Origin: an uncultured Veillonella sp.
GTDB lineage: Bacteria; Bacillota; Negativicutes; Veillonellales; Veillonellaceae
Assembly: GCA_900766125.1 (NCBI GenBank)
Contig: CAAFUD010000023.1
Location: forward strand, 1 to 12,308
Reading direction: 5' to 3'
Length of the DNA stretch: 12,308 nt
Shown here: one piece after another, positions 1-6,283 of the stretch
Layout of the letters: every line of letters starts with the position of its first letter
Position numbering within the stretch: position 1 is the stretch's first letter
Notes under the pieces: generated by a model
Database searches by the model: none
Told to the model about the DNA's origin: nothing
The model's input: only the letters and a program-made list of their open reading frames with translations
Made by a program: the position numbers and the translations under genes

Positions 1-66
1 ATGAAAATCTGAACATCCTAGCTGGAACACTAGGCATATAGGACGTACTGAACAATATATATGTTT

Positions 67-83
67 TATTAACATTATTAATA
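67..83. promoter_or_regulatory. Palindrome upstream of methyltransferase-ygbA operon
   Basis: This is a 6-bp inverted repeat with a 5-bp spacer, TATTAA-CATTA-TTAATA. It lies about 50 bp before the first gene of the operon, and a -10-like TAAAAT follows at 87-92. Its size and position suit an operator for a dimeric regulator. The only other thing I see in positions 1-135 is a weak CCTAG/CTAGG hairpin at 17-34 and the ribosome site GAGGAGAT just before position 136. I could not find a convincing -35 box. That the repeat is an operator is inference. Confidence 0.3.
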
Positions 84-135
84 CACTAAAATCTATCAAT
101 GCTCTTGGTATGGGCAGTGATATAGAGGAGATAGA

Positions 136-951
136 ATGACAAATACAATACAAGAGCTCGTAGTCAATGAAGTGTGGCGTGATGAGCAAGATGCGTGGAA
201 TAACCGATCCAATTACTTTGTAGAAATGCACAATCGAGATGATCGTAAGGCGCAGGTTACAGAGTTTTTATCATTTTTGAAGGATGAAAATCTGTTACCT
301 CAAAACGGCGGTCGTACGTTAGATGTAGGATGCGGTGTTTGTGATTATGCACTTGGCTTAGCACGTGAAGGCTATAAGGCGACAGGCATAGACTTGTCTG
401 ATGGTATGATTCGTGGGGCTAAACAATTGGCAGAGACAGAAGGGTTAGATCTCAGTTTGTATATTGCTCCTTGGTCCGATGAAACTCGCCGTGAACTAAA
501 ATGGGATAAAACCTTTGATTTAACATATAGTATCTTCTGTCCTATCATGTTTGATGTAGAAAATATTCGAGCCATGCATGAAGCAAGTAAGGACAAATGC
601 TTGTGGATTGCTTTCAGTGAACGCAGTGATGAGACGGTAGATATGTTGTCTGAACATTTCTTTGGCCGTGATTCATTCCCTTGGGATGGTAAGATGAAAG
701 AGTGTTTAGATGCTATTCATGAAATAGGGCATAATGTAAAAGTGACGTATAAGACGGTTCCTGAAACAGAGGCTATGAGCCTTGATAAAGCTGTGAATTA
801 CTTTACAATGCGACTACACAACAATACATGGGGCGATATGGAAGATATGAAAGAGGAAATCAGAAATCTCATTGAACCTTTGGCTATTAATGGAGAGATT
901 CATAATAAGACGGTTGATAAAGTGGCCTGGGTGTCCTGGTCTGTAAAATAG
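136..951 (+). CDS. Class I SAM-dependent methyltransferase, substrate unknown
   Basis: The 271-residue protein probably transfers a methyl group from S-adenosylmethionine to an unidentified acceptor in the cytoplasm. Motif I is seen as TLDVGCGVCDYALGLA at residues 61-76. The acidic residue that binds the SAM ribose is D86 in GIDLS, and a motif-IV-like segment, FDLTYSIFCP, sits near residues 127-136. These define a Rossmann-fold methyltransferase of the Methyltransf_11/25 type. There is no signal peptide or membrane segment. The start is ATG with GAGGAGAT a few bases upstream. The stop is followed after 9 bp by the ygbA-family start, so the two are almost certainly co-transcribed. The C-terminal half (about 160-271) is not diagnostic to me and probably sets substrate choice. 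The methyltransferase fold is secure; the substrate cannot be read from sequence. Confidence 0.9.
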   Translation: MTNTIQELVVNEVWRDEQDAWNNRSNYFVEMHNRDDRKAQVTEFLSFLKDENLLPQNGGRTLDVGCGVCDYALGLAREGYKATGIDLSDGMIRGAKQLAETEGLDLSLYIAPWSDETRRELKWDKTFDLTYSIFCPIMFDVENIRAMHEASKDKCLWIAFSERSDETVDMLSEHFFGRDSFPWDGKMKECLDAIHEIGHNVKVTYKTVPETEAMSLDKAVNYFTMRLHNNTWGDMEDMKEEIRNLIEPLAINGEIHNKTVDKVAWVSWSVK

Positions 952-960
952 GAGAGTACT

Positions 961-1293
961 ATGACAGTTGATGAAAAACGTAAGTTAGAATTAAAAACTA
1001 TGTACCAAATTATTGGCATCTATTGTCATAATAAGCACCATACGCCTAAGGGGCAACTTTGCAAAGAGTGTGAACAGGTTTGGGAATATGCCGAACATCG
1101 CATTGATACATGCCCTCATATGGAAACGAAAACCTTCTGCAGTGTTTGTAAAACTCATTGCTATGCACCTACATATCGTGAAAAAATTCGTGAAATCATG
1201 CGCTATGGGGGGCCTAGAATGTTATTGGTATCACCAATCCAAGTCATTAGACATATGTATCTAGAATGGAAAGATAAAAGAGGGACTCCATAG
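961..1293 (+). CDS. ygbA: YgbA-family (nitrous oxide-stimulated promoter) small Cys-rich protein
   Basis: The 110-residue protein matches the family named after E. coli YgbA. Its order of motifs is the same: an N-terminal helix, a YCHNKH segment at 21-26, CKEC at 34-37, a cysteine at 51, CSVCKTHCY at 60-68, and the signature MRYGGPRML at 80-88 followed by an IRH helix (96-98). Cysteines 22, 34, 37, 51, 60, 63 and 67, with several histidines, suggest metal binding. In enterobacteria ygbA is under the nitric-oxide-sensing repressor NsrR and is linked to nitrosative stress. Its biochemical role is not settled. Here it follows a methyltransferase gene with a 9-bp gap containing GGAGAG, so it is the second gene of an operon. 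Its last codons form half of the operon's terminator, and the stop codon lies across the loop and the first base of the 3' arm. Confidence 0.85.
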   Translation: MTVDEKRKLELKTMYQIIGIYCHNKHHTPKGQLCKECEQVWEYAEHRIDTCPHMETKTFCSVCKTHCYAPTYREKIREIMRYGGPRMLLVSPIQVIRHMYLEWKDKRGTP

Positions 1294-1305
1294 AGTCCCT
1301 CTTTT
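1276..1305 (+). terminator. Rho-independent terminator overlapping the end of ygbA
   Basis: A perfect 13-bp stem, AAAAGAGGGACTC with GAGTCCCTCTTTT, encloses a 4-base CATA loop. The 3' arm ends in TTTT followed by ATATATA. The 5' arm lies inside the ygbA coding sequence and the stop codon occupies 1291-1293. The outer A/T pairs make it usable from the opposite strand too, so it may also end the minus-strand gene that stops at 1401. Confidence 0.85.
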
Positions 1306-1351
1306 ATATATACAGCTTTATGTACTATTAACGATATGAAAATATAAATAG

Positions 1352-1367
1352 TTATATACGTGTATAA
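1352..1367. repeat. Imperfect palindrome in convergent spacer
   Basis: TTATATACGTGTATAA is palindromic at 14 of 16 positions. It sits in the roughly 100-bp spacer between the convergent ygbA and orphan genes. There is no T-run beside it, so it is a poor terminator. It may simply reflect AT-rich sequence. Nothing else is visible in 1306-1400. Confidence 0.25.
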
Positions 1368-1400
1368 TCATATACTTACATCAAACAAAATCTAATGAAA

Positions 1401-3308
1401 TTAACTTTTTGTATAAATTGATTTTCTATTAGCTAGTTCATCATAGATTTTTAATGCAATAAAACAATGAATCATTAGTAATAAGTAGTAATCATTTAAT
1501 TGACTAATCTCATTTTGGGATTGGGAACCATGAATATATTTATTTCGTAAATCATGACCATTAGGAAATTGCTTTTTATTTAAAATGAAATTTAAATAAT
1601 CAACCTCAGATGTTGAAAATAAACTATTCGTATATTTGCATTCGATATTAAGCTTATTAAGTTGTTTTTGATAAGCTTTATTACAAATACAGGAATTTTC
1701 ATAGAAGTCTTTCAATACTTCGATATTATTTTTTTTAGCTATAATTTGATTTTGCTGATTTAATATTATTAGTTGCTGTTGTTGTAGTTTTTTTATTAGC
1801 TTTTTTTGTGACTCATCGAAATCAGTTAAGAATAAATCTATGGTAGGATTAATGATTTCTGATATAAATGTTTTATTCGTATCTAATAATTTTGTAATTA
1901 GATTTAAATAACTTTGATCTGAAAAGAGTAGATTCATAGAATTGATATATTCTGTATCTACTATATAAGCATATTTATTTTTATCATATGATTCTAGTTG
2001 AGAGAAAAGTAAGGGTTTAGAGTTAATTTCTAATAGGTCTCTATCGATATCATTATTTTCGTAATATAACTGGTATTGTTTTAGAATACTATCAATTTCA
2101 CTGCATAGGTTTCTGCATTTCTCGATAAATGTAGTATTAGTTGAACTAGAATTGAAAATAAATTTATGAACATGAAATTCTTCAGCGATAAATTCTGTGT
2201 AAAACCATTTTAATAAATCTTCAATTCGTTTGTTTTGCGTTAAGAGTAATTTGTCGTAACTCATGATAAAAAGATGTGCAAGATCTTCTTGTATTCTCGA
2301 AAGCAAAGGCTGAAAATAGTCATTTAATCCTAGTGGCTTACTAATTAAATCTTCTAGCTTAGTTGAGTCTGTTTTATTTGCAATAAATTTAGCTCGATAG
2401 TTTATATCACATATAAAGTAAAAAATAAATAAGTTTGCGAACAAGTAATCATTATGATTGTTTTCATCAATCCAACTTTTGTCGAGTGTAATTGTTAAAT
2501 TAGGTGGTTGAAAATCGATTTTAATTAGTTCATCAATATTTTTAAATACTATTTTCATATTACTAATCATTGAGGAGTTTGTGGATAATATTTCTGACTC
2601 GATTTGTTTCCGACATCTTTTGGCTTTTACTTTCATTTTATCTGGAATTATAAGAGTACTATTGGTTGAATTTTCTATTAGTCTTAGATATTGAGGGCTG
2701 ATATTATTACTGGATAATTTTTTATTAATAAGCCATAATAATATTTTTGATGTGAGCTCTTTTGGTAGAATAAATTTTTTAGTTGATTCTTTGTTATAGG
2801 TAAAATAGTAGTCTAAAATAAATAAAATACTATATTGGTTTTTTATAATATAGCATGTGATCTCTCTTGAATATACATTCACTATTTGTGGATGTTTTAA
2901 AATTGCTGTTAGACTTGGTGTAAGTTTATACAAAAGGAATTTTACTATTTTTTTGTCAATTGAGTAATATAATTTTGTATTATTAAAAAGTTGCCAATAA
3001 TCTTCTTGATATAATTGCATTGGAATGTTATGAGAGCATTTAATATTATCGTTATTTAAATTTGAAAAGTATATATTACAATGCTTGATATATGTTTTGG
3101 CAATAGAGGCATAGTGAAGATAGGCTGACTTAAGCTTTGCTTTTGTTAAGAGTAAATATACATTATATGCTGCTAATACTAAATTTATATTATTAAAGTT
3201 AGGGCTTTCTCCATACTGATCAACGAACTGTATAGCTCTTTCAATCATGTAATCATATGCTAAATCAGAACTATCATAATATTTGATTTTTTCGACCGAA
3301 GTTTCCAT
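1401..3308 (-). CDS. Orphan AT-rich helical protein with C-terminal HEPN-like Rx4H motif
   Basis: I do not recognise this 635-residue protein as a named family. It is rich in Asn, Ile, Lys, Leu, Ser and Tyr, predicted mostly helical, with no signal peptide and no clear membrane span. Residues about 499-555 look like a coiled coil with a QQQQ run at 509-512, followed by C540, C542 and C557. The C-terminus reads LRNKYIHG at 587-594 and then a long hydrophobic helix (about 605-625). R588-N589-x3-H593 fits the Rx4-6H motif of HEPN domains, with the usual polar residue after the Arg. HEPN proteins are often RNases in abortive infection or toxin-antitoxin systems. The ATG start has AAGGGA 7 bases upstream. 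The base composition is far more AT-rich than the flanking genes, which suggests acquisition. No partner gene lies beside it. That the gene is real is near certain; HEPN is probable; a defence role is inference. Confidence 0.8.
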   Translation of the reverse strand: METSVEKIKYYDSSDLAYDYMIERAIQFVDQYGESPNFNNINLVLAAYNVYLLLTKAKLKSAYLHYASIAKTYIKHCNIYFSNLNNDNIKCSHNIPMQLYQEDYWQLFNNTKLYYSIDKKIVKFLLYKLTPSLTAILKHPQIVNVYSREITCYIIKNQYSILFILDYYFTYNKESTKKFILPKELTSKILLWLINKKLSSNNISPQYLRLIENSTNSTLIIPDKMKVKAKRCRKQIESEILSTNSSMISNMKIVFKNIDELIKIDFQPPNLTITLDKSWIDENNHNDYLFANLFIFYFICDINYRAKFIANKTDSTKLEDLISKPLGLNDYFQPLLSRIQEDLAHLFIMSYDKLLLTQNKRIEDLLKWFYTEFIAEEFHVHKFIFNSSSTNTTFIEKCRNLCSEIDSILKQYQLYYENNDIDRDLLEINSKPLLFSQLESYDKNKYAYIVDTEYINSMNLLFSDQSYLNLITKLLDTNKTFISEIINPTIDLFLTDFDESQKKLIKKLQQQQLIILNQQNQIIAKKNNIEVLKDFYENSCICNKAYQKQLNKLNIECKYTNSLFSTSEVDYLNFILNKKQFPNGHDLRNKYIHGSQSQNEISQLNDYYLLLMIHCFIALKIYDELANRKSIYTKS

Positions 3309-3340
3309 AAAACTATCCCTTGACCCCTGAATTTTATATA

Positions 3341-3349
3341 ATAATATCA
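3341..3349 (-). promoter_or_regulatory. Candidate extended -10 for the orphan HEPN-like gene
   Basis: On the minus strand the 3309-3360 spacer reads TGATATTAT, an extended -10 shape, about 33 bases before the ATG. A TATAAA follows slightly further down. No good -35 is visible because the upstream side is the terminator of the glutaredoxin-like gene. The gene therefore seems to have its own weak promoter, but the AT-rich context makes chance matches likely. Confidence 0.3.
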
Positions 3350-3360
3350 GTTTTTAGAAT

Positions 3361-3400
3361 AAAAAACACACAGAGATAAAATAATCTCTGTGTGTCTTTT
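3361..3400 (-). terminator. Terminator of glutaredoxin-like gene
   Basis: A 12-bp perfect stem, ACACACAGAGAT with ATCTCTGTGTGT (3366-3377 and 3384-3395), has a 6-base loop. Read on the minus strand it ends in a run of six T (3366-3361). It starts right after the stop codon at 3401-3403. It separates the glutaredoxin-like gene from the orphan gene downstream. Confidence 0.85.
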
Positions 3401-3679
3401 TTACGCGAGCGCTTTGTCCAATACAGCTTTGATTAATGCTTTTGTTTGGTCATAGCTTTCACCAGGTTGAGCCTCATATTGTTTGTCGAGGTCGAACCAT
3501 AAGTTTGGATAATACTCATAAGGGTGAGTTTTGAAGAGCTCATGAGCGTCTTGATCTTCAACCCAGTTGATATGAATGTCTGCATATGCAGGGTTTTCTG
3601 CAACAAGTTCATCGATAGCACGGAATGCATTTGCACAATAAGGGCAACCGTTTAAGTGGAAACCTAAGATTTCTTTCAT
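3401..3679 (-). CDS. Glutaredoxin-like thiol-disulfide protein (CPYC)
   Basis: A 92-residue single-domain thioredoxin-fold protein, probably a cytoplasmic thiol-disulfide oxidoreductase. The sequence opens with beta strand KEILGFHLN and the redox motif GCPYC at 11-15 (C12 and C15), as in glutaredoxins. The helix ANAFRAIDEL follows, and YYPN at 56-59 supplies the likely cis-proline, P58. The C-terminal helix is rich in Lys and Ala. The length suits a glutaredoxin. I chose ATG at 3679 because AAAGGA lies about 9 bases upstream. An in-frame TTG at 3703 would add eight residues but lacks a ribosome site. The gene is divergent from ilvB and has its own terminator. The physiological substrate is unknown, and assignment to the classical glutathione-dependent class is uncertain. 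Confidence 0.85.
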   Translation of the reverse strand: MKEILGFHLNGCPYCANAFRAIDELVAENPAYADIHINWVEDQDAHELFKTHPYEYYPNLWFDLDKQYEAQPGESYDQTKALIKAVLDKALA

Positions 3680-3740
3680 GGTTTTACAGTCCTTTCCAGA
3701 CAAAATTAATATATATTTCTATAATTTGAGATTTATTACA

Positions 3741-3777
3741 TACTCATGTACCACAACATGTGGTACACTACTGAGTA
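3741..3777. promoter_or_regulatory. Long inverted repeat in glutaredoxin/ilvB divergent spacer
   Basis: The inner repeat is perfect: TGTACCACA-ACA-TGTGGTACA (3747-3767). An outer pair, TACTCA (3741-3746) and TGAGTA (3772-3777), extends it with a 4-base bulge. It lies about 95 bp before the ilvB start in the 193-bp divergent spacer, so it could be an operator serving either gene or a leader hairpin. A TATAAC at 3776-3781 and a TATATAAG at 3787-3794 are possible -10 boxes for ilvB. Further on, TGAGAAT is repeated 9 bp apart (3821 and 3830). The spacer is too short for a T-box leader and has none of its conserved sequence. Confidence 0.5.
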
Positions 3778-3872
3778 TAACACATCTATATAAGATATTC
3801 AATTTTTTGGATATATCGAATGAGAATATTGAGAATGCGATATGCATTTTTTACATAGTTAAGGAGGCACCT

Positions 3873-5600
3873 ATGATTTCAGGCGCAGCATATGTGGTGA
3901 AGGCCCTTCAAGAGGAGCAGGTAGATATACTATTCAACTATCCTGGGGCAGCAACCATTGATATCATGGATGAATTATATAAACAAGATAAGGTAAAAGT
4001 AATTTTGCCACGTCATGAGCAAGCATTGGCTCATGCAGCAGATGGTTATGCTCGCAGTACAGGTAAAGTAGGGGTGTGCATGGTAACCTCTGGACCAGGT
4101 GCGACAAACCTTGTGACAGGTATTGCTACAGCATACGCTGATAGTGTTCCTCTTGTTTGTATTACAGGTCAAGTAGACTTAGGCCTCATGGGCAATGACG
4201 CATTCCAAGAGGTGGATACGGTTGGTATTGTGCGCAATATCTGTAAATATGCTGTTACCGTTCGTGATCGTAAAGAGCTAGGGCGTATTTTGAAAGAAGC
4301 CTTTTATATTGCCCGTACTGGTCGTCCTGGTCCTGTAGTGGTGGATGTTCCTAAAAACATTCAAAAGGCTATGGGCTCTGATGAGTATCCAACAGAAGTC
4401 AATATTCGTGGCTATAAACCTAATACAACAGTTCACGTAGGACAAGTAAAAAAAGCATGCTCTATTATCAGCAAGGCTAAACGACCACTATTCTTATTAG
4501 GCGGTGGCGTTAGCATTAGTGGTGCTAACGACCTCATGATGAAGCTAGTAGAAAAAACAGGCATTCCTGTTGTAACTACATTGATGGGGAAAGGTGCTAT
4601 CGATAGTCGACATCCTTTATATCTCGGCAATATTGGTATTCATGGTGGCTATGCACCGAATGTGGCACTCACTGATTGTGATGTAATGATTTCTATTGGT
4701 ACACGCTTTAACGACCGTATTACAGGCAAGTTAAGTACCTTTGCACAAAATTGTAAGATTATCCATATTGATGTGGATGCAGCATCTATTTCTAAAAATA
4801 TTAAGGTAGATATTCCAATCGTAGCAGATGCTAAATTAGCTATTGAAAAATTATTGGAATATATTGAACCTCATGATCTTGGTGAATGGCCTGCGCAATT
4901 ACAACAACTTAAGGCTGACCGCCCTGTTACACAAGCTGGTGAAGAGGGCTTAACACCTCAAATTGTTATTGATTATATTAATAACCACTATGCACGACCT
5001 ATTGTTGCTACTGATGTAGGACAAAATCAATTGTGGACTACTCAGTTCCTCGAAATTAAAGGACAACACCAAATGTTGACATCTGGTGGCCTTGGCACGA
5101 TGGGCTATGGGTTCCCAGCTGCGTTAGGGGCTCAAATTGGCAACCCTGATAAACGAGTATTTGCTATCTGTGGTGACGGTGGCGTACAAATGAATATCCA
5201 AGAATTTGCCACAGCTATGCATTACCGTTTACCTGTAACGCTCATCATTTTGAATAATGGCTTCCTTGGTAATGTACGCCAATGGCAACAATTGTTCTAC
5301 GATAAACGATATGCTTGTACTAATTTGTTGATGGATGAAAGCTCTATTGTGACGCGTGATATGATCGATAATGATGAGTTTGAATATGTTCCAAACTTTG
5401 TACAATTGGCAGAAGCTTATGGTGCTAAAGCTATGCGTATTACGAAGGTAGAGGATATCGAAAAAGGGTTCCAATTGGCAGATACTTTCAAAGATGGTCC
5501 TACATTACTTGAGTTCATCATTCCAACGGAGCTCAATGTATTGCCAATGGTACCAGCTGGCAAATCTTTAAGCGATATGTTATTAAAGGATAAAAAATAG
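3873..5600 (+). CDS. ilvB: Acetolactate synthase large (catalytic) subunit
   Basis: The 575-residue enzyme condenses two pyruvates to 2-acetolactate, or pyruvate with 2-oxobutyrate, using thiamine diphosphate, Mg and FAD. This is the first common step to valine, leucine and isoleucine. The N-terminal domain holds NYPGAA at 22-27 and the catalytic Glu E49 in PRHEQ. It continues with VTSGPGATNLVTGIATAY (71-88) and the conserved TGRPGPV stretch (149-155). The central FAD domain spans roughly 185-330. The C-terminal ThDP motif runs from GDG at 434-436 to NN at 461-462. The end, NVLPMVPAGKSLSDM, matches the family. The start is the ATG served by AAGGAGG at 3861-3867; the frame stays open upstream, but that extension would be 65 unrelated residues. 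ilvN follows after 8 bp. An insertion of about 18 residues after KRYACTNL (485-505) lies in the active-site loop region. Anabolic type is supported by the adjacent regulatory subunit. Confidence 0.97.
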   Translation: MISGAAYVVKALQEEQVDILFNYPGAATIDIMDELYKQDKVKVILPRHEQALAHAADGYARSTGKVGVCMVTSGPGATNLVTGIATAYADSVPLVCITGQVDLGLMGNDAFQEVDTVGIVRNICKYAVTVRDRKELGRILKEAFYIARTGRPGPVVVDVPKNIQKAMGSDEYPTEVNIRGYKPNTTVHVGQVKKACSIISKAKRPLFLLGGGVSISGANDLMMKLVEKTGIPVVTTLMGKGAIDSRHPLYLGNIGIHGGYAPNVALTDCDVMISIGTRFNDRITGKLSTFAQNCKIIHIDVDAASISKNIKVDIPIVADAKLAIEKLLEYIEPHDLGEWPAQLQQLKADRPVTQAGEEGLTPQIVIDYINNHYARPIVATDVGQNQLWTTQFLEIKGQHQMLTSGGLGTMGYGFPAALGAQIGNPDKRVFAICGDGGVQMNIQEFATAMHYRLPVTLIILNNGFLGNVRQWQQLFYDKRYACTNLLMDESSIVTRDMIDNDEFEYVPNFVQLAEAYGAKAMRITKVEDIEKGFQLADTFKDGPTLLEFIIPTELNVLPMVPAGKSLSDMLLKDKK

Positions 5601-5608
5601 GAGGGGCT

Positions 5609-6121
5609 ATGGAATTACATATGGAAAAACGCTGTATTTCAGCGTATGTAGAAAACCAAATCGGCGTATTGGCTAAAATTTCTGGCCTCTTCGCAGGTAA
5701 AAACTATAACCTTGATACATTGACAGTAGGGGAAACTGAAGATCCTACCATGTCTCGTATGACCATTGAGCTCACTTGCGATGATTTGACGTACGAACAA
5801 ATCATTAAACAGCTTAATCGCAGTGTAGAGGTGATTAAGGTTATCGACTTTACGGATATGCGGATTACAAAAAAAGAGCTATTGTTTATTAAGGTCAACA
5901 GTTGCAAAGAAGCAGATAAACAAGAAATCTTCCGCATTGCTCAAACCTTTGACTTGTTGGTAGTCGATTATAATCGCAAATCTGTTCTCGTACAATGTGT
6001 AAAAACAGTATCCAAAAATAACGACATGATTGCTCTATTTAAAGATATGTTCGTTAATCGCATTGAAGTTGTACGCGGTGGTAGCGTAGCTATCGAAGCA
6101 CTATCTACACCTGATAGATAA
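5609..6121 (+). CDS. ilvN: Acetolactate synthase small (regulatory) subunit
   Basis: The 170-residue protein is the regulatory partner of IlvB. It activates the catalytic subunit and normally gives feedback inhibition by valine. The N-terminal ACT domain covers about residues 7-80, with the typical ENQIGVLAKISGLFAGKNYN stretch at 15-34. G19, G26 and N34 lie at positions linked to the valine site in the family. The C-terminal ALS_ss_C domain follows (about 85-160), ending in RIEVVRGG and a short tail. The length is typical. The ribosome site AGGAGGGG overlaps the ilvB stop codon (TAG then GAGGGG), which indicates translational coupling. The ATG at 5609 is close to that site. A second in-frame ATG at 5621 would remove only four residues. 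No terminator follows until 6241. Confidence 0.95.
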   Translation: MELHMEKRCISAYVENQIGVLAKISGLFAGKNYNLDTLTVGETEDPTMSRMTIELTCDDLTYEQIIKQLNRSVEVIKVIDFTDMRITKKELLFIKVNSCKEADKQEIFRIAQTFDLLVVDYNRKSVLVQCVKTVSKNNDMIALFKDMFVNRIEVVRGGSVAIEALSTPDR

Positions 6122-6133
6122 GTTTTAACTCTA

Positions 6134-6190
6134 ATTATTCTAAATCTATTTTTGGAGAATAATGATCTAAGACTAGTAGTGATTTAGAAT
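6134..6190 (+). repeat. Overlapping, mutually exclusive inverted repeats after ilvN
   Basis: Two perfect inverted repeats share bases. ATTATTCT (6134-6141) pairs with AGAATAAT (6156-6163). ATTCTAAATC (6137-6146) pairs with GATTTAGAAT (6181-6190). Positions 6137-6141 belong to both 5' arms, so only one stem can form at a time. They occupy the 162-bp spacer between ilvN and the carbonic anhydrase gene. Alternative pairing of this kind is seen in attenuators, but I see no sequence linking either arm to the terminator at 6241. Confidence 0.45.
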
Positions 6191-6205
6191 GGATACAACT
6201 GAATA

Positions 6206-6223
6206 TGATATAATATTTATATC
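6206..6223 (+). promoter_or_regulatory. Extended -10 box inside a palindrome, upstream of carbonic anhydrase
   Basis: TGATATAAT is a full extended -10 (TGN then TATAAT at 6209-6214). It is part of a perfect inverted repeat, GATATAA-TAT-TTATATC (6207-6223), so a bound regulator would cover the -10 box. TTTAGAA at 6183-6189 is a weak -35. Transcription would begin near 6221, upstream of the terminator at 6241-6269. Confidence 0.5.
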
Positions 6224-6240
6224 GACCATTATTGATATAG

Positions 6241-6269
6241 AGACCTTGGTTGTATGCCAAGGTCTTTTT
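6241..6269 (+). terminator. Terminator or attenuator between ilvN and carbonic anhydrase
   Basis: The stem AGACCTTGG with CCAAGGTCT is 9 bp and perfect, with a 7-base loop and TTTTT. It can end the ilvBN transcript. Because a good -10 box lies just upstream and the carbonic anhydrase ribosome site AGGAGG starts 5 bases after the T-run, it may also act as an attenuator for that gene. Confidence 0.85.
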
Positions 6270-6283
6270 ATATAGGAGGTACT

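Noticed and set aside
1..135. End of an upstream gene or an RNA gene at the left edge
   Set aside because: All frames have early stops, and no tRNA-like fold or conserved RNA motif is visible.
1013..1264. Second plus-strand frame inside ygbA
   Set aside because: It is a +1 shadow of ygbA, whose own frame matches a known family.
3680..3703. TTG start adding eight residues to the glutaredoxin-like protein
   Set aside because: No ribosome site precedes it. AAAGGA, which serves the ATG at 3679, would fall inside the coding part.
3820..3858. Twelve-codon frame ending 2 bp before the ilvB ribosome site, as a possible leader peptide
   Set aside because: The peptide MRILRMRYAFFT has only one Ile and one Leu, its ribosome site is poor, and only a weak 5-bp hairpin (AATGC/GCATT before TTTT, 3834-3852), lying within the frame itself, could serve as an attenuator.
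3678..3872. Open frame extending ilvB 65 codons upstream
   Set aside because: The extension has no family similarity, crosses the inverted repeat and the divergent promoter region, and lacks a ribosome site. AAGGAGG before 3873 decides the start.
3704..3872. T-box riboswitch before ilvB
   Set aside because: The spacer is too short and shows no T-box sequence, specifier stem or terminator.
6254..6283. ATG at 6254 as start of carbonic anhydrase
   Set aside because: It lies in the loop of the terminator. The 6284 start has AGGAGG at the right distance and gives a normal-length protein.
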